A DNA stretch of 64,000 nt from Paludibacteraceae bacterium. Its GTDB lineage: Bacteria; Bacteroidota; Bacteroidia; Bacteroidales; Paludibacteraceae. This document shows, piece by piece, positions 42,675 to 52,146 of the stretch (the first letter of the stretch is position 1; each line of letters opens with the position of its first letter). The stretch lies in assembly GCA_024401535.1 (NCBI GenBank), contig JAKSKX010000009.1, forward strand, positions 1 to 64,000. The letters are read 5' to 3'. The position numbers and the translations under genes are program-made. Below the pieces are notes generated by a model that saw only the letters and a program-made list of their open reading frames with translations, was not told the origin of the DNA and searched no databases.

Positions 42675-44672
42675 ATGAGATTTCTTAAAAAAGGCATTCT
42701 TGCATCGGTATTGATGAGCACTGTATTGTCAGTGTCGGCAGCCGACATTAAGGCTACAGCATCAAATCCAGCCCTTATGGTAATAGATGGAGACACTATT
42801 ACCAAGGGAGAGTTCGAGTATATGTACCATAAGAACAATTCGTCTGCTCTTAACGGTCCTGTTTCTGTCGATGAGTACATGAATCTTTTCATTGGCTACA
42901 AGAGAAAGGCAATAGACGCAGTGAACCAAATGTACAATGTTCGTTCCGCAGCGTACACAAAGGAATTCAACGACTATATGAAGCAGGTTGTTTCTCCTTA
43001 TTTGATGGACAAAGCAACTGAAGAGGAGTTCGTCAAGGAGGCATACGACAGATTGAAGGAGAGTCGTGCCTGCAGCCACATTCTTATCAAGGTTGGCATG
43101 CGTTCAAACGAGCAGCAGGCCAAGGGCAAGATTGATGTTATCTATAACAAGCTGTTGAACGGTGCTTCGTTCGCTGAATTGGCAAAGGAGTACTCTGAGT
43201 GCGGTTCTGCAGAGCGTGGTGGCTACTTGGACTATTTCACTGCTTTTGAAATGGTTTACGATTTCGAGAATGTCGCATACAATACAGAGGTCGGACACTT
43301 CAGCAAGCCGTTCAGAACTCAGTTCGGCTGGCACATACTTTTGGTCCACGATGTCAAGAAAAACTATACTAAGGCCCATGTCAAGGAGATTTTCTTGAGC
43401 CCGATGAACGAGGACAACAGAGTAAAGGCTGACTCGCTAAAGGCATTGATTGACAAGGGTGCAAAGTTCGAGAAGCTTGCAAAGAAGTATTCCTGCAAGA
43501 AGGATGCAAAGGTGAACAAGGGTGATCAAGGTTGGATTTCTTCGGAGAACGCTGTGCCTGAGTATCTGTCCGAGGTGTTCAAGATTCAGCACAACAACCA
43601 AACTGTAGTTTTCCCTTCTCCGTTGGGATTCCATATTGTAAAGATGATTGAGGGAGTGACTACACCTCCATTGGACAGTGCCTCATACGAGAATATCAAG
43701 AAGCACCTTTCAAGAAGCGACCGTTATGACGCTGTGATGAAGAAGAACAAAAAGGAACTTGCGCTAAAGCACGGTTATGTTTTGCATGAGGATGTAGTTG
43801 AGGCTCTTGGCGGTCTTCTTTGGACTCCAGTCTATGAGGTTGAGGACTCTTTGATGAAGTACGACACTCCAGTTTACGAGTTTGACGGCGTTGCCATGAC
43901 TCCAACAGCTTTCGCGTCTGAGTTCAAGGAGATTCAAAACGCATACCACAAGAAATTGTCCGGTCAGATGGTGACTCGTTTGGGCATGGTTGTTGATACT
44001 TCGGCTTCCTTTGCAGTTAACTTGAAGAACGAAATCGACCGTATGGTGGAGCGTGATGCAGAAAAGTTGGAAATCGCTGATGTCAAGAAGAATAACATCG
44101 AGGTGGCTTATCAGCTTCAGGAGTATAGCGACGGACTTTTGGTTTATGGTATTTCCAAGGAAACTATTTGGGACAAGGGTGTGAACCAGCCTGATTCCTT
44201 GGAGGCTTTCTTCCAGAAACACAGGTCTGACTATCAGTTCAAGGAGGACAGATTCGTAGGTTACATCTATTGCTTCGCCGATAGTATGGACATGGTCAAG
44301 GCAAAGAGCTATGTAGAGAGCAACAAGATTGAACCAGTAAACTCTAAGGAGGAGTTGTGGACGAAGTTCAACTTCAAGAGCAAGCACTGCACTTATCGTG
44401 ACGGAGCTTGGGCAAAGGGCAAGTCAAAGCTTTGCGACAGATATGTTTACAGCGACACAACTGCTCATCCTTCCGAGGTTGAGAAGTACCCTTATGTGTT
44501 TGTTTGCGGAGAGATTTCTAAGCGCCCAATGAAGGCTGCTCAGGTCAGAGGTCAGGTCCTTGCCGACTACCAGAAGGGTTACGAGAAGGCTTATAACGAG
44601 TATCTTGAGAAGAAATATCCTGTAACACTATTCACAGAAGTGGTGGAGCAGATTAAGAAAGAGAATAAATAA
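42675..44672 (+). CDS. Periplasmic PpiC-type peptidyl-prolyl isomerase with two parvulin domains
   Basis: The start at 42675 (MRFLKKGILASVLMSTVLSV) opens a signal peptide; the frame extends 19 codons upstream without signal character. The 665-residue protein has an N-terminal SurA-like helical part, a first parvulin domain (about 128-225, ACSHILIK and FGWHILLV), a second one (about 233-335, PLGFHIVKM) and a long C-terminal part. It probably helps fold outer-membrane proteins in the periplasm. The next gene overlaps by one base. Confidence 0.85.
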   Translation: MRFLKKGILASVLMSTVLSVSAADIKATASNPALMVIDGDTITKGEFEYMYHKNNSSALNGPVSVDEYMNLFIGYKRKAIDAVNQMYNVRSAAYTKEFNDYMKQVVSPYLMDKATEEEFVKEAYDRLKESRACSHILIKVGMRSNEQQAKGKIDVIYNKLLNGASFAELAKEYSECGSAERGGYLDYFTAFEMVYDFENVAYNTEVGHFSKPFRTQFGWHILLVHDVKKNYTKAHVKEIFLSPMNEDNRVKADSLKALIDKGAKFEKLAKKYSCKKDAKVNKGDQGWISSENAVPEYLSEVFKIQHNNQTVVFPSPLGFHIVKMIEGVTTPPLDSASYENIKKHLSRSDRYDAVMKKNKKELALKHGYVLHEDVVEALGGLLWTPVYEVEDSLMKYDTPVYEFDGVAMTPTAFASEFKEIQNAYHKKLSGQMVTRLGMVVDTSASFAVNLKNEIDRMVERDAEKLEIADVKKNNIEVAYQLQEYSDGLLVYGISKETIWDKGVNQPDSLEAFFQKHRSDYQFKEDRFVGYIYCFADSMDMVKAKSYVESNKIEPVNSKEELWTKFNFKSKHCTYRDGAWAKGKSKLCDRYVYSDTTAHPSEVEKYPYVFVCGEISKRPMKAAQVRGQVLADYQKGYEKAYNEYLEKKYPVTLFTEVVEQIKKENK

Positions 44673-45535
44673 TGAAACTGATGTTTAGAAAGGCATTTTC
44701 TGCGTTAGGTATTTGCGGAGCCTTGGCTTTGACGGGATGCTCGTTTTTCGACTACAATGTCAAGCCTTTGGCAAAAGTTGGAGACGCGTCGCTCTATCCA
44801 GATGACGTGAAACTTGGCTTGGCCGCAGGTGTTTCTGCAGAAGATAGTGCGAGACTTGCCGAAGCATACATCAAAAACTGGTGCGTAGAGCAGCTGATGT
44901 ACGAGAAGGCCAAGGATAACGTGACTGACCTTGACGAGATTGATTTGCTTGTAGAGAAATATCGCAAGTCACTGATGATTTACGAGTATCAGCTTCAGCT
45001 TATCGGACAGAATTTGAATCGTCCGATATCTACGTCAGAGGTTCAGAAGTTCTATACAGACAACAAAGAACTTTACACTGCACAGGAAACCTTGTTCCAG
45101 GGATTGTTTCTGGTTATTCCGGCAAAGTCCGTGGCTTTAGGGGAGCTTCGCGCTCAAGTTCGTCAGTCAGACATTAACATGATGGAGATAGACAGAGTCA
45201 TCAACAAGTATTCTCTGAAGGTAAAGTACTATGATGAGCAGTGGACTCCATTGGCGGCAGTAAAGCGTCAGGGTTTGTTCCATCTGTCCAAGTCCCATGA
45301 TTTCGGAAGAACCCATTATGTGGAGGAGAGCGACGAGGAGAACACTTATATGCTGATTGTTCAGGATTTTATCCTGGCTGGAGCTCCTCAACCATTCGAC
45401 TATGTAAAGGAAAGAATTTCCAACATGTTGAATGAGCAGCGCAAGGCTGACTATTTGAGAGATCTTTCTGAAAAGCTTTATAAGGATGCCAAGGAAAGCG
45501 GCAAGATAAAGTTTGCTTCACAAGACAAGAAATAA
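44672..45535 (+). CDS. PpiC/SurA-like lipoprotein
   Basis: The 287-residue protein has a lipoprotein signal (ALALTGCSFF). Its N-terminal part (LAKVGDASLYPDDVKLGL) is like the SurA N-terminal domain. The region where a parvulin domain would lie lacks the usual GxLG..GFH signature, so it is probably a chaperone without isomerase activity. Translation is coupled to the gene before it (one-base overlap). A weak hairpin follows at 45552-45579. Confidence 0.7.
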   Translation: MKLMFRKAFSALGICGALALTGCSFFDYNVKPLAKVGDASLYPDDVKLGLAAGVSAEDSARLAEAYIKNWCVEQLMYEKAKDNVTDLDEIDLLVEKYRKSLMIYEYQLQLIGQNLNRPISTSEVQKFYTDNKELYTAQETLFQGLFLVIPAKSVALGELRAQVRQSDINMMEIDRVINKYSLKVKYYDEQWTPLAAVKRQGLFHLSKSHDFGRTHYVEESDEENTYMLIVQDFILAGAPQPFDYVKERISNMLNEQRKADYLRDLSEKLYKDAKESGKIKFASQDKK

Positions 45536-45551
45536 AAATTGTAGCGATAGC

Positions 45552-45579
45552 TCGGTCTGGTCATTTTGCCTGAGACCGA
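45552..45579 (+). other. Hairpin between the PpiC-like lipoprotein and surA
   Basis: TCGGTCT (45552-45558) pairs with AGACCGA (45573-45579); the sequence after it is only mildly T-rich. It may act as a partial terminator or mRNA stabiliser inside the operon. Confidence 0.45.
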
Positions 45580-45604
45580 CTTTCGTGTTTAATAAATATA
45601 TCCA

Positions 45605-46960
45605 ATGCGACAGTTTAAATCAGTACTTCTATCATTGCTTTTTTCTTCGTTGTTCTCTGTAGGAATGGCGCAGGATAATATCGTTGATGAGATTGTGTGG
45701 GTGATAGGAGACGAGACAATATTACGCTCCGACGTTGAACAGCAGAGAATACGTTCACAAATAGAGGGAGAGAAGATCAATGGAGATCCATATTGTGTTA
45801 TTCCTGAACAGCTTGCCTTGACTAAGCTATTCCTTGATCAAGCCAAGATAGACAGTATAACTGTTGACGAAAAGACTGTGAACAGTCAGGCGGACATGCG
45901 CATCAACTACATGGTCTCGCAGATCGGTTCCAAGGAAAAGCTTGAGGAGTATTTCAAGAAACCTATGGACGAAATTCGCGAGGAACTGAGGGAAATGGTA
46001 GAAACTCAGCAATATGTACAGCAGGTGCAGAATAAGATTGTTGGAGATATCAAGAGTACTCCTGCCGAAATTCGCAGATATGTGTCCAAACTTTCGGAGG
46101 ACAGCCTTCCTGATATTCCTGCTCAGCTAGAGGTGCAGATTCTTTCTATCGCCCCTAATATCGAGCAGTCTGCGATAGAGGAAGTTAAGGCGCAGCTTCG
46201 TGACTATCAGGATCGTATAGCTAGCGGAACTACCTCATTTTCTACTTTGGCATTGTTCTATTCTGAGGATGTCGAGAGCGGAAAGAGAGGCGGTGAGCTG
46301 GGATTCATGGGAAGAGGTCAGCTTGTAAAGGAGTATGCTGATGTGGCTTTCGCAATGTACGAGCCAGGTAAAGTGTCAAAGATTGTTGAAAGCGAGTTCG
46401 GTTTCCACATCATCCAGTTGATAGAAAGACGTGATGAGAGAATCAACACTCGCCATATCCTATTGAAGCCAAAACCAACAGCTGAGAGCATGAAGGCGGC
46501 TAAGGAACGTATTGACAGTATCATGACGGCTGTGAACGAAAAGAAGTTTATCACTTTCGAGCAGGCCGTAGAACTGTATTCTACAGACAAGAACACGAGA
46601 AACTGTTCTGGTATTCTGACTAATATGCAGACAGGAAACTCTAAGTTCGAGCTACAGGACTTGCCTCAGGAAGTTGGTAGAGCTGTGTATGTGTTGAACG
46701 AGGGCGAAATCTCTCGTCCTTTCCTTATGCTAAATTCTTCTGGAAGACAAGTCTATACAGTAGCTAAGGTTAAGAGCAAGATTCCTGCCCACAAGGCAAA
46801 CATGAAGGATGATTTCGTGTTGTTGAAGCGTATGTACGAGGAGCACAAGAGACAGGAGATACTTTCCGACTGGATCAAGAAGAAGCAGAAGGAGGTATAT
46901 GTAAGAATAGATCCAAATTGGAGAAACTGCCAGTTCGAGTACGAGGGTTGGGTGAAGTAA
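45605..46960 (+). CDS. surA: SurA-like periplasmic chaperone
   Basis: SurA guides outer-membrane proteins to the Bam complex. The 451-residue protein has a signal peptide ending at GMAQ, a SurA N-terminal domain (NIVDEIVWVIGDETILRSDV), a parvulin domain (about 177-285, GGELGFMGRGQLVKEYADVA and FGFHIIQLIE), a second parvulin region beginning INTRHILLKPK and a C-terminal helix. The domain order matches SurA. It is the third of four envelope-assembly genes. Confidence 0.88.
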   Translation: MRQFKSVLLSLLFSSLFSVGMAQDNIVDEIVWVIGDETILRSDVEQQRIRSQIEGEKINGDPYCVIPEQLALTKLFLDQAKIDSITVDEKTVNSQADMRINYMVSQIGSKEKLEEYFKKPMDEIREELREMVETQQYVQQVQNKIVGDIKSTPAEIRRYVSKLSEDSLPDIPAQLEVQILSIAPNIEQSAIEEVKAQLRDYQDRIASGTTSFSTLALFYSEDVESGKRGGELGFMGRGQLVKEYADVAFAMYEPGKVSKIVESEFGFHIIQLIERRDERINTRHILLKPKPTAESMKAAKERIDSIMTAVNEKKFITFEQAVELYSTDKNTRNCSGILTNMQTGNSKFELQDLPQEVGRAVYVLNEGEISRPFLMLNSSGRQVYTVAKVKSKIPAHKANMKDDFVLLKRMYEEHKRQEILSDWIKKKQKEVYVRIDPNWRNCQFEYEGWVK

Positions 46961-46980
46961 TACTTTTAAGGTTATAGCAG

Positions 46981-48474
46981 ATGAAATCGCATCTTCTCAT
47001 AGTTGTTTTGCTAATTGCATCTTTGTGTTCCAATGCCGCTACAAACGTGATTTTGGAGCATAGTGAAACACTGAGCTTTAGCAAAAAGTCTGGAAGAGAC
47101 TACCAGATACTTCGTGGCAATGTAAGGTTCAGCCACGAGGGTGCGGTTATGTATTGCGATAGTGCCTATTTCTATGATACTAACAACTCCTTTGACGCAT
47201 TCGGAAATGTCCGAGTAGTTCAGGACACTATGTCCCTTAATTCAGAAGCGTTGTATTACGATGGAAATACGCGAGTAATGAAAGTTAGGGGCAATGTCGT
47301 GTTGAGGAACGGTCAGATGACATTGACTACAGACTGGCTAGACTATTTCAGAGATGCAAATTACGGTTACTATTCGGACGGAGGGAAACTGGTAGATCCA
47401 AATTTTACAATCACCTCGAATGTTGGCTACTATCATCCAAAGGCAAAACTGTCGTTCTTCAAGGGTAATGTGAAGCTGGTCAATCCGGAGTATTCCATCA
47501 CTACGGACTCGTTGAAGTCCAATGACGCTACTAAGGTTGCAAGTGTGTACGGACCAAGTGAAATTTTGTACTCGGACTATACAGTCAAGACTACCTATGC
47601 GTGGACAAATACAAAGACTCAGTACGGCCACCTATACAATCATTCGGTGTTGACTGGTAAAGATGGCTCTTATATGACTGCAGATTCAATTCATTTCTCC
47701 AGAGAGGAGGGTACTGTCGAGTTGTTTCACGACGCCATTGCATTGGATGATTCTACTCATACAGGATTCAGCGGCGACTATGCAAATTTGAGGCGTCATC
47801 CCGACAAAGGTTTTATTGTTGGAAAGGCTTGTATGATGGACTATTCCAATCCTAACGATACGATGTATTTGCACGGAGATACCATAAGGTTCTTTTCAGA
47901 CACAACGGGACACAGACATCTTTTCGCCTACCACAAAGTAAAGCTGTTCAGTCTTGATCTTCAGGGAAAGTGTGACTCGTTGACCTATCTTCAGGCAGAC
48001 TCTTTGATTCGTCTTGACGGTAATCCGGTAATATGGTCTGATGTCAGCCAAATGTCCGGAGATACAATCAAGATCTACACAAAGGGAACTAAACCGGACT
48101 GGATGCATATCAAGGGGTCTGCGTTCATTATCCAGCAGCAGGCTAAGGATTGTTTCGACCAGTTGTCCGGTAAGGAGTCTCAGGCATATCTCGAAGGAAC
48201 AAAGTTGAAGCAGGTCGATATGATGAACGGAGCGTCCTCATTGTACTATGCTCAGGATGAAAGAAGCAGGCTGATAGGCGTGAACAAGTGCGAGGGCCCC
48301 AAGTTGTCAATCTTCCTAAAGAACAACAAGATGGAGCATATAAAGATGACTCCGGAATCAAAGGGTACCATGTACCCTCCAGGTAAGTTGCCGGAAGGAC
48401 AAGACAAGTTGAGAGGTTTCAACAACAGGTTCGAGGAGAGACCTAAGTCAAAAAATGATATTTTTATTTGGTAG
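46981..48474 (+). CDS. OstA/LptA-like envelope protein
   Basis: The 497-residue protein has a signal peptide and repeated OstA-type beta strands (ILRGNVRFSHEGAVMYCDSA, FDAFGNVRVVQDTM, RVMKVRGNVVLRNGQM). OstA_N domains form the lipopolysaccharide-carrying beta-jellyroll of LptA and LptD. The length is between that of LptA and LptD; the C-terminal barrel of LptD is absent. In Bacteroidetes such a protein regularly follows SurA genes, so a role in LPS transport or outer-membrane assembly is inferred. Confidence 0.78.
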   Translation: MKSHLLIVVLLIASLCSNAATNVILEHSETLSFSKKSGRDYQILRGNVRFSHEGAVMYCDSAYFYDTNNSFDAFGNVRVVQDTMSLNSEALYYDGNTRVMKVRGNVVLRNGQMTLTTDWLDYFRDANYGYYSDGGKLVDPNFTITSNVGYYHPKAKLSFFKGNVKLVNPEYSITTDSLKSNDATKVASVYGPSEILYSDYTVKTTYAWTNTKTQYGHLYNHSVLTGKDGSYMTADSIHFSREEGTVELFHDAIALDDSTHTGFSGDYANLRRHPDKGFIVGKACMMDYSNPNDTMYLHGDTIRFFSDTTGHRHLFAYHKVKLFSLDLQGKCDSLTYLQADSLIRLDGNPVIWSDVSQMSGDTIKIYTKGTKPDWMHIKGSAFIIQQQAKDCFDQLSGKESQAYLEGTKLKQVDMMNGASSLYYAQDERSRLIGVNKCEGPKLSIFLKNNKMEHIKMTPESKGTMYPPGKLPEGQDKLRGFNNRFEERPKSKNDIFIW

Positions 48475-48503
48475 TTCATCTAAATAATTAGAATAGAAGC
48501 AGG

Positions 48504-48725
48504 ATGGCAAAAGCAATGACCTATAAGGCTGCAATGCAGGAACTTGAAAGCATACTTGATTCGTTGAAGGACGGGTCGCTGTCAATGGATGACATTTGTG
48601 CAAGTGTGCAGAGAGCTACGGAGCTTGTGAAGTTCTGTAAAGAAAAGATCTATACAACAGAGCAGTTGGTTCAGGATAATTTGAAGAAATTAGAAGATAC
48701 AATTAAAGACGATGACAATGAATAG
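48504..48725 (+). CDS. xseB: Exodeoxyribonuclease VII small subunit
   Basis: The 73-residue protein is a helical pair (MTYKAAMQELESILDSLKDG and YTTEQLVQDNLKKLED) typical of XseB. It forms exonuclease VII with XseA. The xseA gene is not in this window, although the two are often neighbours. The next gene overlaps by 14 bases. Confidence 0.9.
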   Translation: MAKAMTYKAAMQELESILDSLKDGSLSMDDICASVQRATELVKFCKEKIYTTEQLVQDNLKKLEDTIKDDDNE

Positions 48726-49506
48726 ATACTTAATAGCAGTGTTTGCCATGTTCATGGCATTGGCAAGTTTCGCAGCACCTAAGGCTGCCAACAAGACTGA
48801 CAACAAGGGTAGAAAGCAGGGAGCATGGAGCAAGACCTATGACAATGGACAGGTCAAGTACGAAGGCTCCTTCGTAGATGACAAGCCAGTGGGAACTTTC
48901 AGACATTATTACGAGTCTGGGGCGCTAAAGAGCGAGCAGGTGTATGATGACAAAGGAAACTCCAGTGTGACTTTCTATGAGCCAGACGGCTCTACGGTCC
49001 AGTCAAAGGGTGCTTTTATCGGAAAGTCAAAGGACGGTGTGTGGGAATACTTCAACAAGGGTAAAATCATAAGCAGAGAGAATTACAGGAATGGAAAGAA
49101 GAACGGTACATTCATCACTTACTCCGCTGATGAGGTAATCATCGAGGAAATTCCATACAAGAATGACAAGATTGACGGAGTGTGGAAGAAGTATGTGTCT
49201 GCTGACCAGCTATACTCTTCTGTAACATATTCCGAAGGAGAACGTCATGGCAAGTACGTACTTTATGAAGGAAAGGTGAAGCCGGTTGAGGAAGGTTCTT
49301 TCATTCATGGAAAGAAAGATGGTACTTGGACTTATTATAACGAAAAGGGAGAGGTGGTGCAGACTCTTGTTTACAACAACGGTGTGCTAAAGAACCAGAA
49401 GGCTTTGGACAAGAAGCATAGCGAGACTTTCGACAAGAGAGAGAGCATTCAGGGTACTATAGCAGAACCGAACGCAATTATGGGTGGTGAGGTTAAGACT
49501 TACTAA
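48712..49506 (+). CDS. Secreted MORN-like repeat protein
   Basis: The product of 264 residues (ATG at 48712 or, two codons later, 48718) has a signal peptide and about seven repeats such as KQGAWSKTYDNGQVKYEGSF and GKKDGTWTYYNEKGEVVQTL. These MORN-like repeats are named YwqK-type in databases, a label that does not establish a toxin-antitoxin role. The gene overlaps xseB. Function unknown. Confidence 0.75.
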   Translation: MTMNRYLIAVFAMFMALASFAAPKAANKTDNKGRKQGAWSKTYDNGQVKYEGSFVDDKPVGTFRHYYESGALKSEQVYDDKGNSSVTFYEPDGSTVQSKGAFIGKSKDGVWEYFNKGKIISRENYRNGKKNGTFITYSADEVIIEEIPYKNDKIDGVWKKYVSADQLYSSVTYSEGERHGKYVLYEGKVKPVEEGSFIHGKKDGTWTYYNEKGEVVQTLVYNNGVLKNQKALDKKHSETFDKRESIQGTIAEPNAIMGGEVKTY

Positions 49507-49541
49507 TTAAAATCCTTTTCGTAAACTTAATCCAGCATAAT

Positions 49542-50459
49542 ATGTCAATTATCGTTGAGAAGAATTTGCCGGCTATTGAGACTCTGGCAAAGGAAAATAT
49601 CTTTGTCATTACTAAGGACAGAGCTGAGGCGCAAGATATGAGAGAGTTGAAGATTATTGTTCTCAACTTGATGCCGATAAAAATTACCACAGAGACCGAC
49701 TTGATTCGTGTGTTGTCGAACTCTCCTATACAGGTTGAATTGACTTTGCTAAAACTATCGTCGTACAATTCGACTCATACTGCGGCAGCTCACATGGAGG
49801 CTTTCTACAAGGAGTTTGACGAGATTAAAGACAAGAAGTACGATGGTATGATTATCACCGGAGCTCCACTTGAAAACTACCATTATACTGAGGTGTCGTC
49901 TTGGCCGGAAATCTCTAAGATACTTGACTGGAGCAGAACTCATTGCTGGAGTACCATGTACATTTGCTGGGGAGCTTTGGCTGCTCTTTACCACTTCTAT
50001 GGCATAGACAAGAAGATGACAGAACATAAGGTGTTCGGTGTCTTTGAGCACAAGATGCTTAATCCGCTTAACCCGATTTTCCGTGGCTTTGATGACAAGT
50101 TCTTTGTGCCTCATAGCCGCCACTGCGAGATATTGAGAGATGATGTTTTGCGTGTTCCCGAGTTGTCCCTATTGGCTGAAAGTGACGAGACCGGGCCATA
50201 TATGATGATGGCTAGAGGTGGCCGAGAAATCTTCGTTACAGGCCATTTGGAGTACAATCCCTATACTTTGGACACAGAGTATAAAAGAGACCTTGAAAAG
50301 GGATTGCCGATTGACATTCCAAAGAACTACTATAAAGACGATGATCCGGCAAAAGGCCCAGAGGTCAGATGGAGAAGCGCAGCAAGTTTGTTCTTCCAAA
50401 ATTGGATTAACTATTTTGTGTATCAGCAAACTCCGTTCGACATCAATCAGATTCAGTAG
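49542..50459 (+). CDS. metAA: Homoserine O-acyltransferase MetA, probably acetyl-CoA-using
   Basis: MetA activates homoserine for methionine synthesis. The 305-residue protein has the catalytic residues at canonical numbers: Cys142 (YICWGA), His235 and Glu237 (VTGHLEY). Position 111, after TGAPL, is Glu. In characterised MetA enzymes, Glu111 goes with acetyl-CoA and Gly111 with succinyl-CoA, so homoserine O-acetyltransferase activity is predicted. A strong two-way terminator follows. Confidence 0.92.
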   Translation: MSIIVEKNLPAIETLAKENIFVITKDRAEAQDMRELKIIVLNLMPIKITTETDLIRVLSNSPIQVELTLLKLSSYNSTHTAAAHMEAFYKEFDEIKDKKYDGMIITGAPLENYHYTEVSSWPEISKILDWSRTHCWSTMYICWGALAALYHFYGIDKKMTEHKVFGVFEHKMLNPLNPIFRGFDDKFFVPHSRHCEILRDDVLRVPELSLLAESDETGPYMMMARGGREIFVTGHLEYNPYTLDTEYKRDLEKGLPIDIPKNYYKDDDPAKGPEVRWRSAASLFFQNWINYFVYQQTPFDINQIQ

Positions 50460-50485
50460 ATTAGGGAGAGAGAATATTTACAAAA

Positions 50486-50539
50486 ATATCAAACAACAAA
50501 CTCCGGTCGAAACATCGACCGGAGTTTGTTGTTTGATAT
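50486..50539. terminator. 25-bp perfect hairpin terminator after metA
   Basis: The arms 50486-50510 and 50515-50539 are fully complementary with a 4-base loop (AACA). The core is CTCCGGTCGA/TCGACCGGAG. This is much longer than the other terminators in the window. No long T run follows on the + strand, so the hairpin may also protect the metA mRNA 3' end. Confidence 0.65.
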
Positions 50540-50594
50540 AGTTTTGATTAGTTATTTTATTTGCTGCCTAGATTCGCAGAAGAACTTGAACTCA

Positions 50595-51656
50595 TTATTT
50601 ATTGTTCTCTTCTTGTAAATCGTGGAACAAATCATTCCAAGAAGTGTATAGCTTGTGAGGACAATTATACTTATTTGTTCGATTCTCACTTGTAGGTTTA
50701 AGTTTTAAGTAATTATTCGTCCAACCTAAAGAATACTTACCATCGTCTTGTCTGTAAATTAGAATATATCCATCTTTTGAAGTATCGGATGCTTTTCTCA
50801 GTCCCAATTCAAAGTTATTTTCGTTATCTAGTCTAAAATCAACAATATTAAGACTGATATTCTTCAACTTGTTTGTTAGGGTGCCATATAACGCTTTTTT
50901 TAAAGATTCAACTTTCTCGAGCCATTCCAATAGGGATTTCTCATCTTGGCTAATATTTAATTTTTTAAGCACATCGGACATCTCTGTTATACTACTATTA
51001 TTTAAATTAAACATATTGTTAAGGAAATCTATATAATGGTTTATTCCATCTATAAGAGATTTGTCTTTGTACGGAATGTTAGGAAGTACATCGTCTTTCA
51101 ACCAATTTAAAATATCTACCTTATAATTTATTTGTATAAGACGAGACTCTGTGTTATAAGGTTCTTCTCTTTTGAAGTTTAAAGTGGCTGCTTTTTCTTT
51201 TAAACTATTTTCAGATGGGTAACCTCCTTCTCTAGTTAAGTATAAACAAAAAATTTTGTCTTTATCATACTTTTCTAGAGCAGTTTCTACGTATCGGTCT
51301 ATTTGTTCATGCTGCTCTTGAGCTCCATTTATTTTATTCTCTATGATGATAGCGTATTCGTTTTCTTTGTATATATAAATATCTATCCTGCCTTCTTTTG
51401 CTGGATACTCTAAATATATATTTGCATCCTTTAAATCAAAATCTTTAGGTAATCCAGTTCTTTGGGCAAAAGATTTTCTAAAAGATTCCTTGTTATAATC
51501 TAGTAATGCCTTAAGAATACGTGAATGCGCATTTTCGTTACAGTGAAGTAAATCGATTAAGTTTATGTCTGCACTTCTTTTTTCTATAAGTTTTTTATAA
51601 TAATCGTGTGCTTTTCCTGCTTTATTAGGGATGTCTTCTATATTTTTTTCAGTCAT
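50595..51656 (-). CDS. PD-(D/E)XK nuclease-like protein
   Basis: The start at 51656 (MTEKNIEDIPNKAG) gives 353 residues; an earlier ATG lies only about 4 bases from the expected transcript start. The N-terminal half has HCNENAHSRILKALLD and the PD-(D/E)XK core GRIDIYI (Asp92) and IIIENK (Glu106, Lys108), followed by EQIDRYVE. Proteins of this kind (PDDEXK_4-like) are often found in accessory or defence contexts. The gene is much more AT-rich than its neighbours. Cleavage activity and target are not known. Confidence 0.75.
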   Translation of the reverse strand: MTEKNIEDIPNKAGKAHDYYKKLIEKRSADINLIDLLHCNENAHSRILKALLDYNKESFRKSFAQRTGLPKDFDLKDANIYLEYPAKEGRIDIYIYKENEYAIIIENKINGAQEQHEQIDRYVETALEKYDKDKIFCLYLTREGGYPSENSLKEKAATLNFKREEPYNTESRLIQINYKVDILNWLKDDVLPNIPYKDKSLIDGINHYIDFLNNMFNLNNSSITEMSDVLKKLNISQDEKSLLEWLEKVESLKKALYGTLTNKLKNISLNIVDFRLDNENNFELGLRKASDTSKDGYILIYRQDDGKYSLGWTNNYLKLKPTSENRTNKYNCPHKLYTSWNDLFHDLQEENNK

Positions 51657-51695
51657 TATATCTGTATTTGTTTTTAACAAGATCAATTACTATTG

Positions 51696-51703
51696 CAAAA
51701 ATA
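51696..51703 (-). promoter_or_regulatory. -7 promoter element of the nuclease-like gene
   Basis: CAAAAATA on the + strand reads TATTTTTG on the minus strand, 40 bases before the ATG at 51656. Confidence 0.5.
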
Positions 51704-51766
51704 AGAAAAATCTATTAAGGGTGAATAGATTTAATGGAAAATTTAAAAAAAATAAGTAAAAGAATT

Positions 51767-52096
51767 TTATAAAAGGTCAGGGTATTGCCAGCCCAATTCA
51801 GAAAAAGACAATACATATATGTAGTGCGGATGAACTTTAAGTACAACATATATATCGTCATCATCTCTGAATCTAACAATAATGATGTTTCTTTTCTTGG
51901 AATATCTCGAGTATAGCTCATAAGGTTTGCGAAACAGGTAAAGACATACAGAATTCCATTGCTCTATTGTCATTGGTGCTGCTACCCATGCTGTTGCTCC
52001 ATTTATAAACCCAAATCTATCGCCAACAACATCATAGAAGCCGTTATCTGAAAGATTATAACCAGCCATATCTACTTTATCCCACATAGTAAGCAA
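51767..52096 (-). CDS. Hypothetical protein, 109 residues
   Basis: The start is taken as 52096 (MLTMWDKVDMAGYN); Met4 at 52087 is an alternative. The sequence has many aromatic residues (GFINGATAWVAAPM, PHYIYVLSFSELGW) and no signal peptide or membrane segment. It may be a small soluble alpha/beta protein. I do not recognise it. It lies in the AT-rich patch with the nuclease-like gene and a gene fragment. Confidence 0.45.
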   Translation of the reverse strand: MLTMWDKVDMAGYNLSDNGFYDVVGDRFGFINGATAWVAAPMTIEQWNSVCLYLFRKPYELYSRYSKKRNIIIVRFRDDDDIYVVLKVHPHYIYVLSFSELGWQYPDLL

Positions 52097-52146
52097 TTTA
52101 AAAATATTAATTCATAAATAAAGTATGCGTGAGGCTTTTTCTCGTG

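Noticed and set aside
43764-44387. 207-codon open frame on the minus strand
   Set aside because: It is fully antisense to the PpiC-type isomerase gene, whose domains and signal peptide are clear; open shadows are common opposite such codon use.
48712-49506. Toxin-antitoxin system suggested by the YwqK-type label of MORN-like proteins
   Set aside because: The protein has a signal peptide, the neighbours are xseB and metA, and no toxin gene is adjacent.
51715-51921. 68-codon minus-strand frame overlapping the 109-residue gene
   Set aside because: It overlaps a longer and more protein-like frame and has low-complexity composition.
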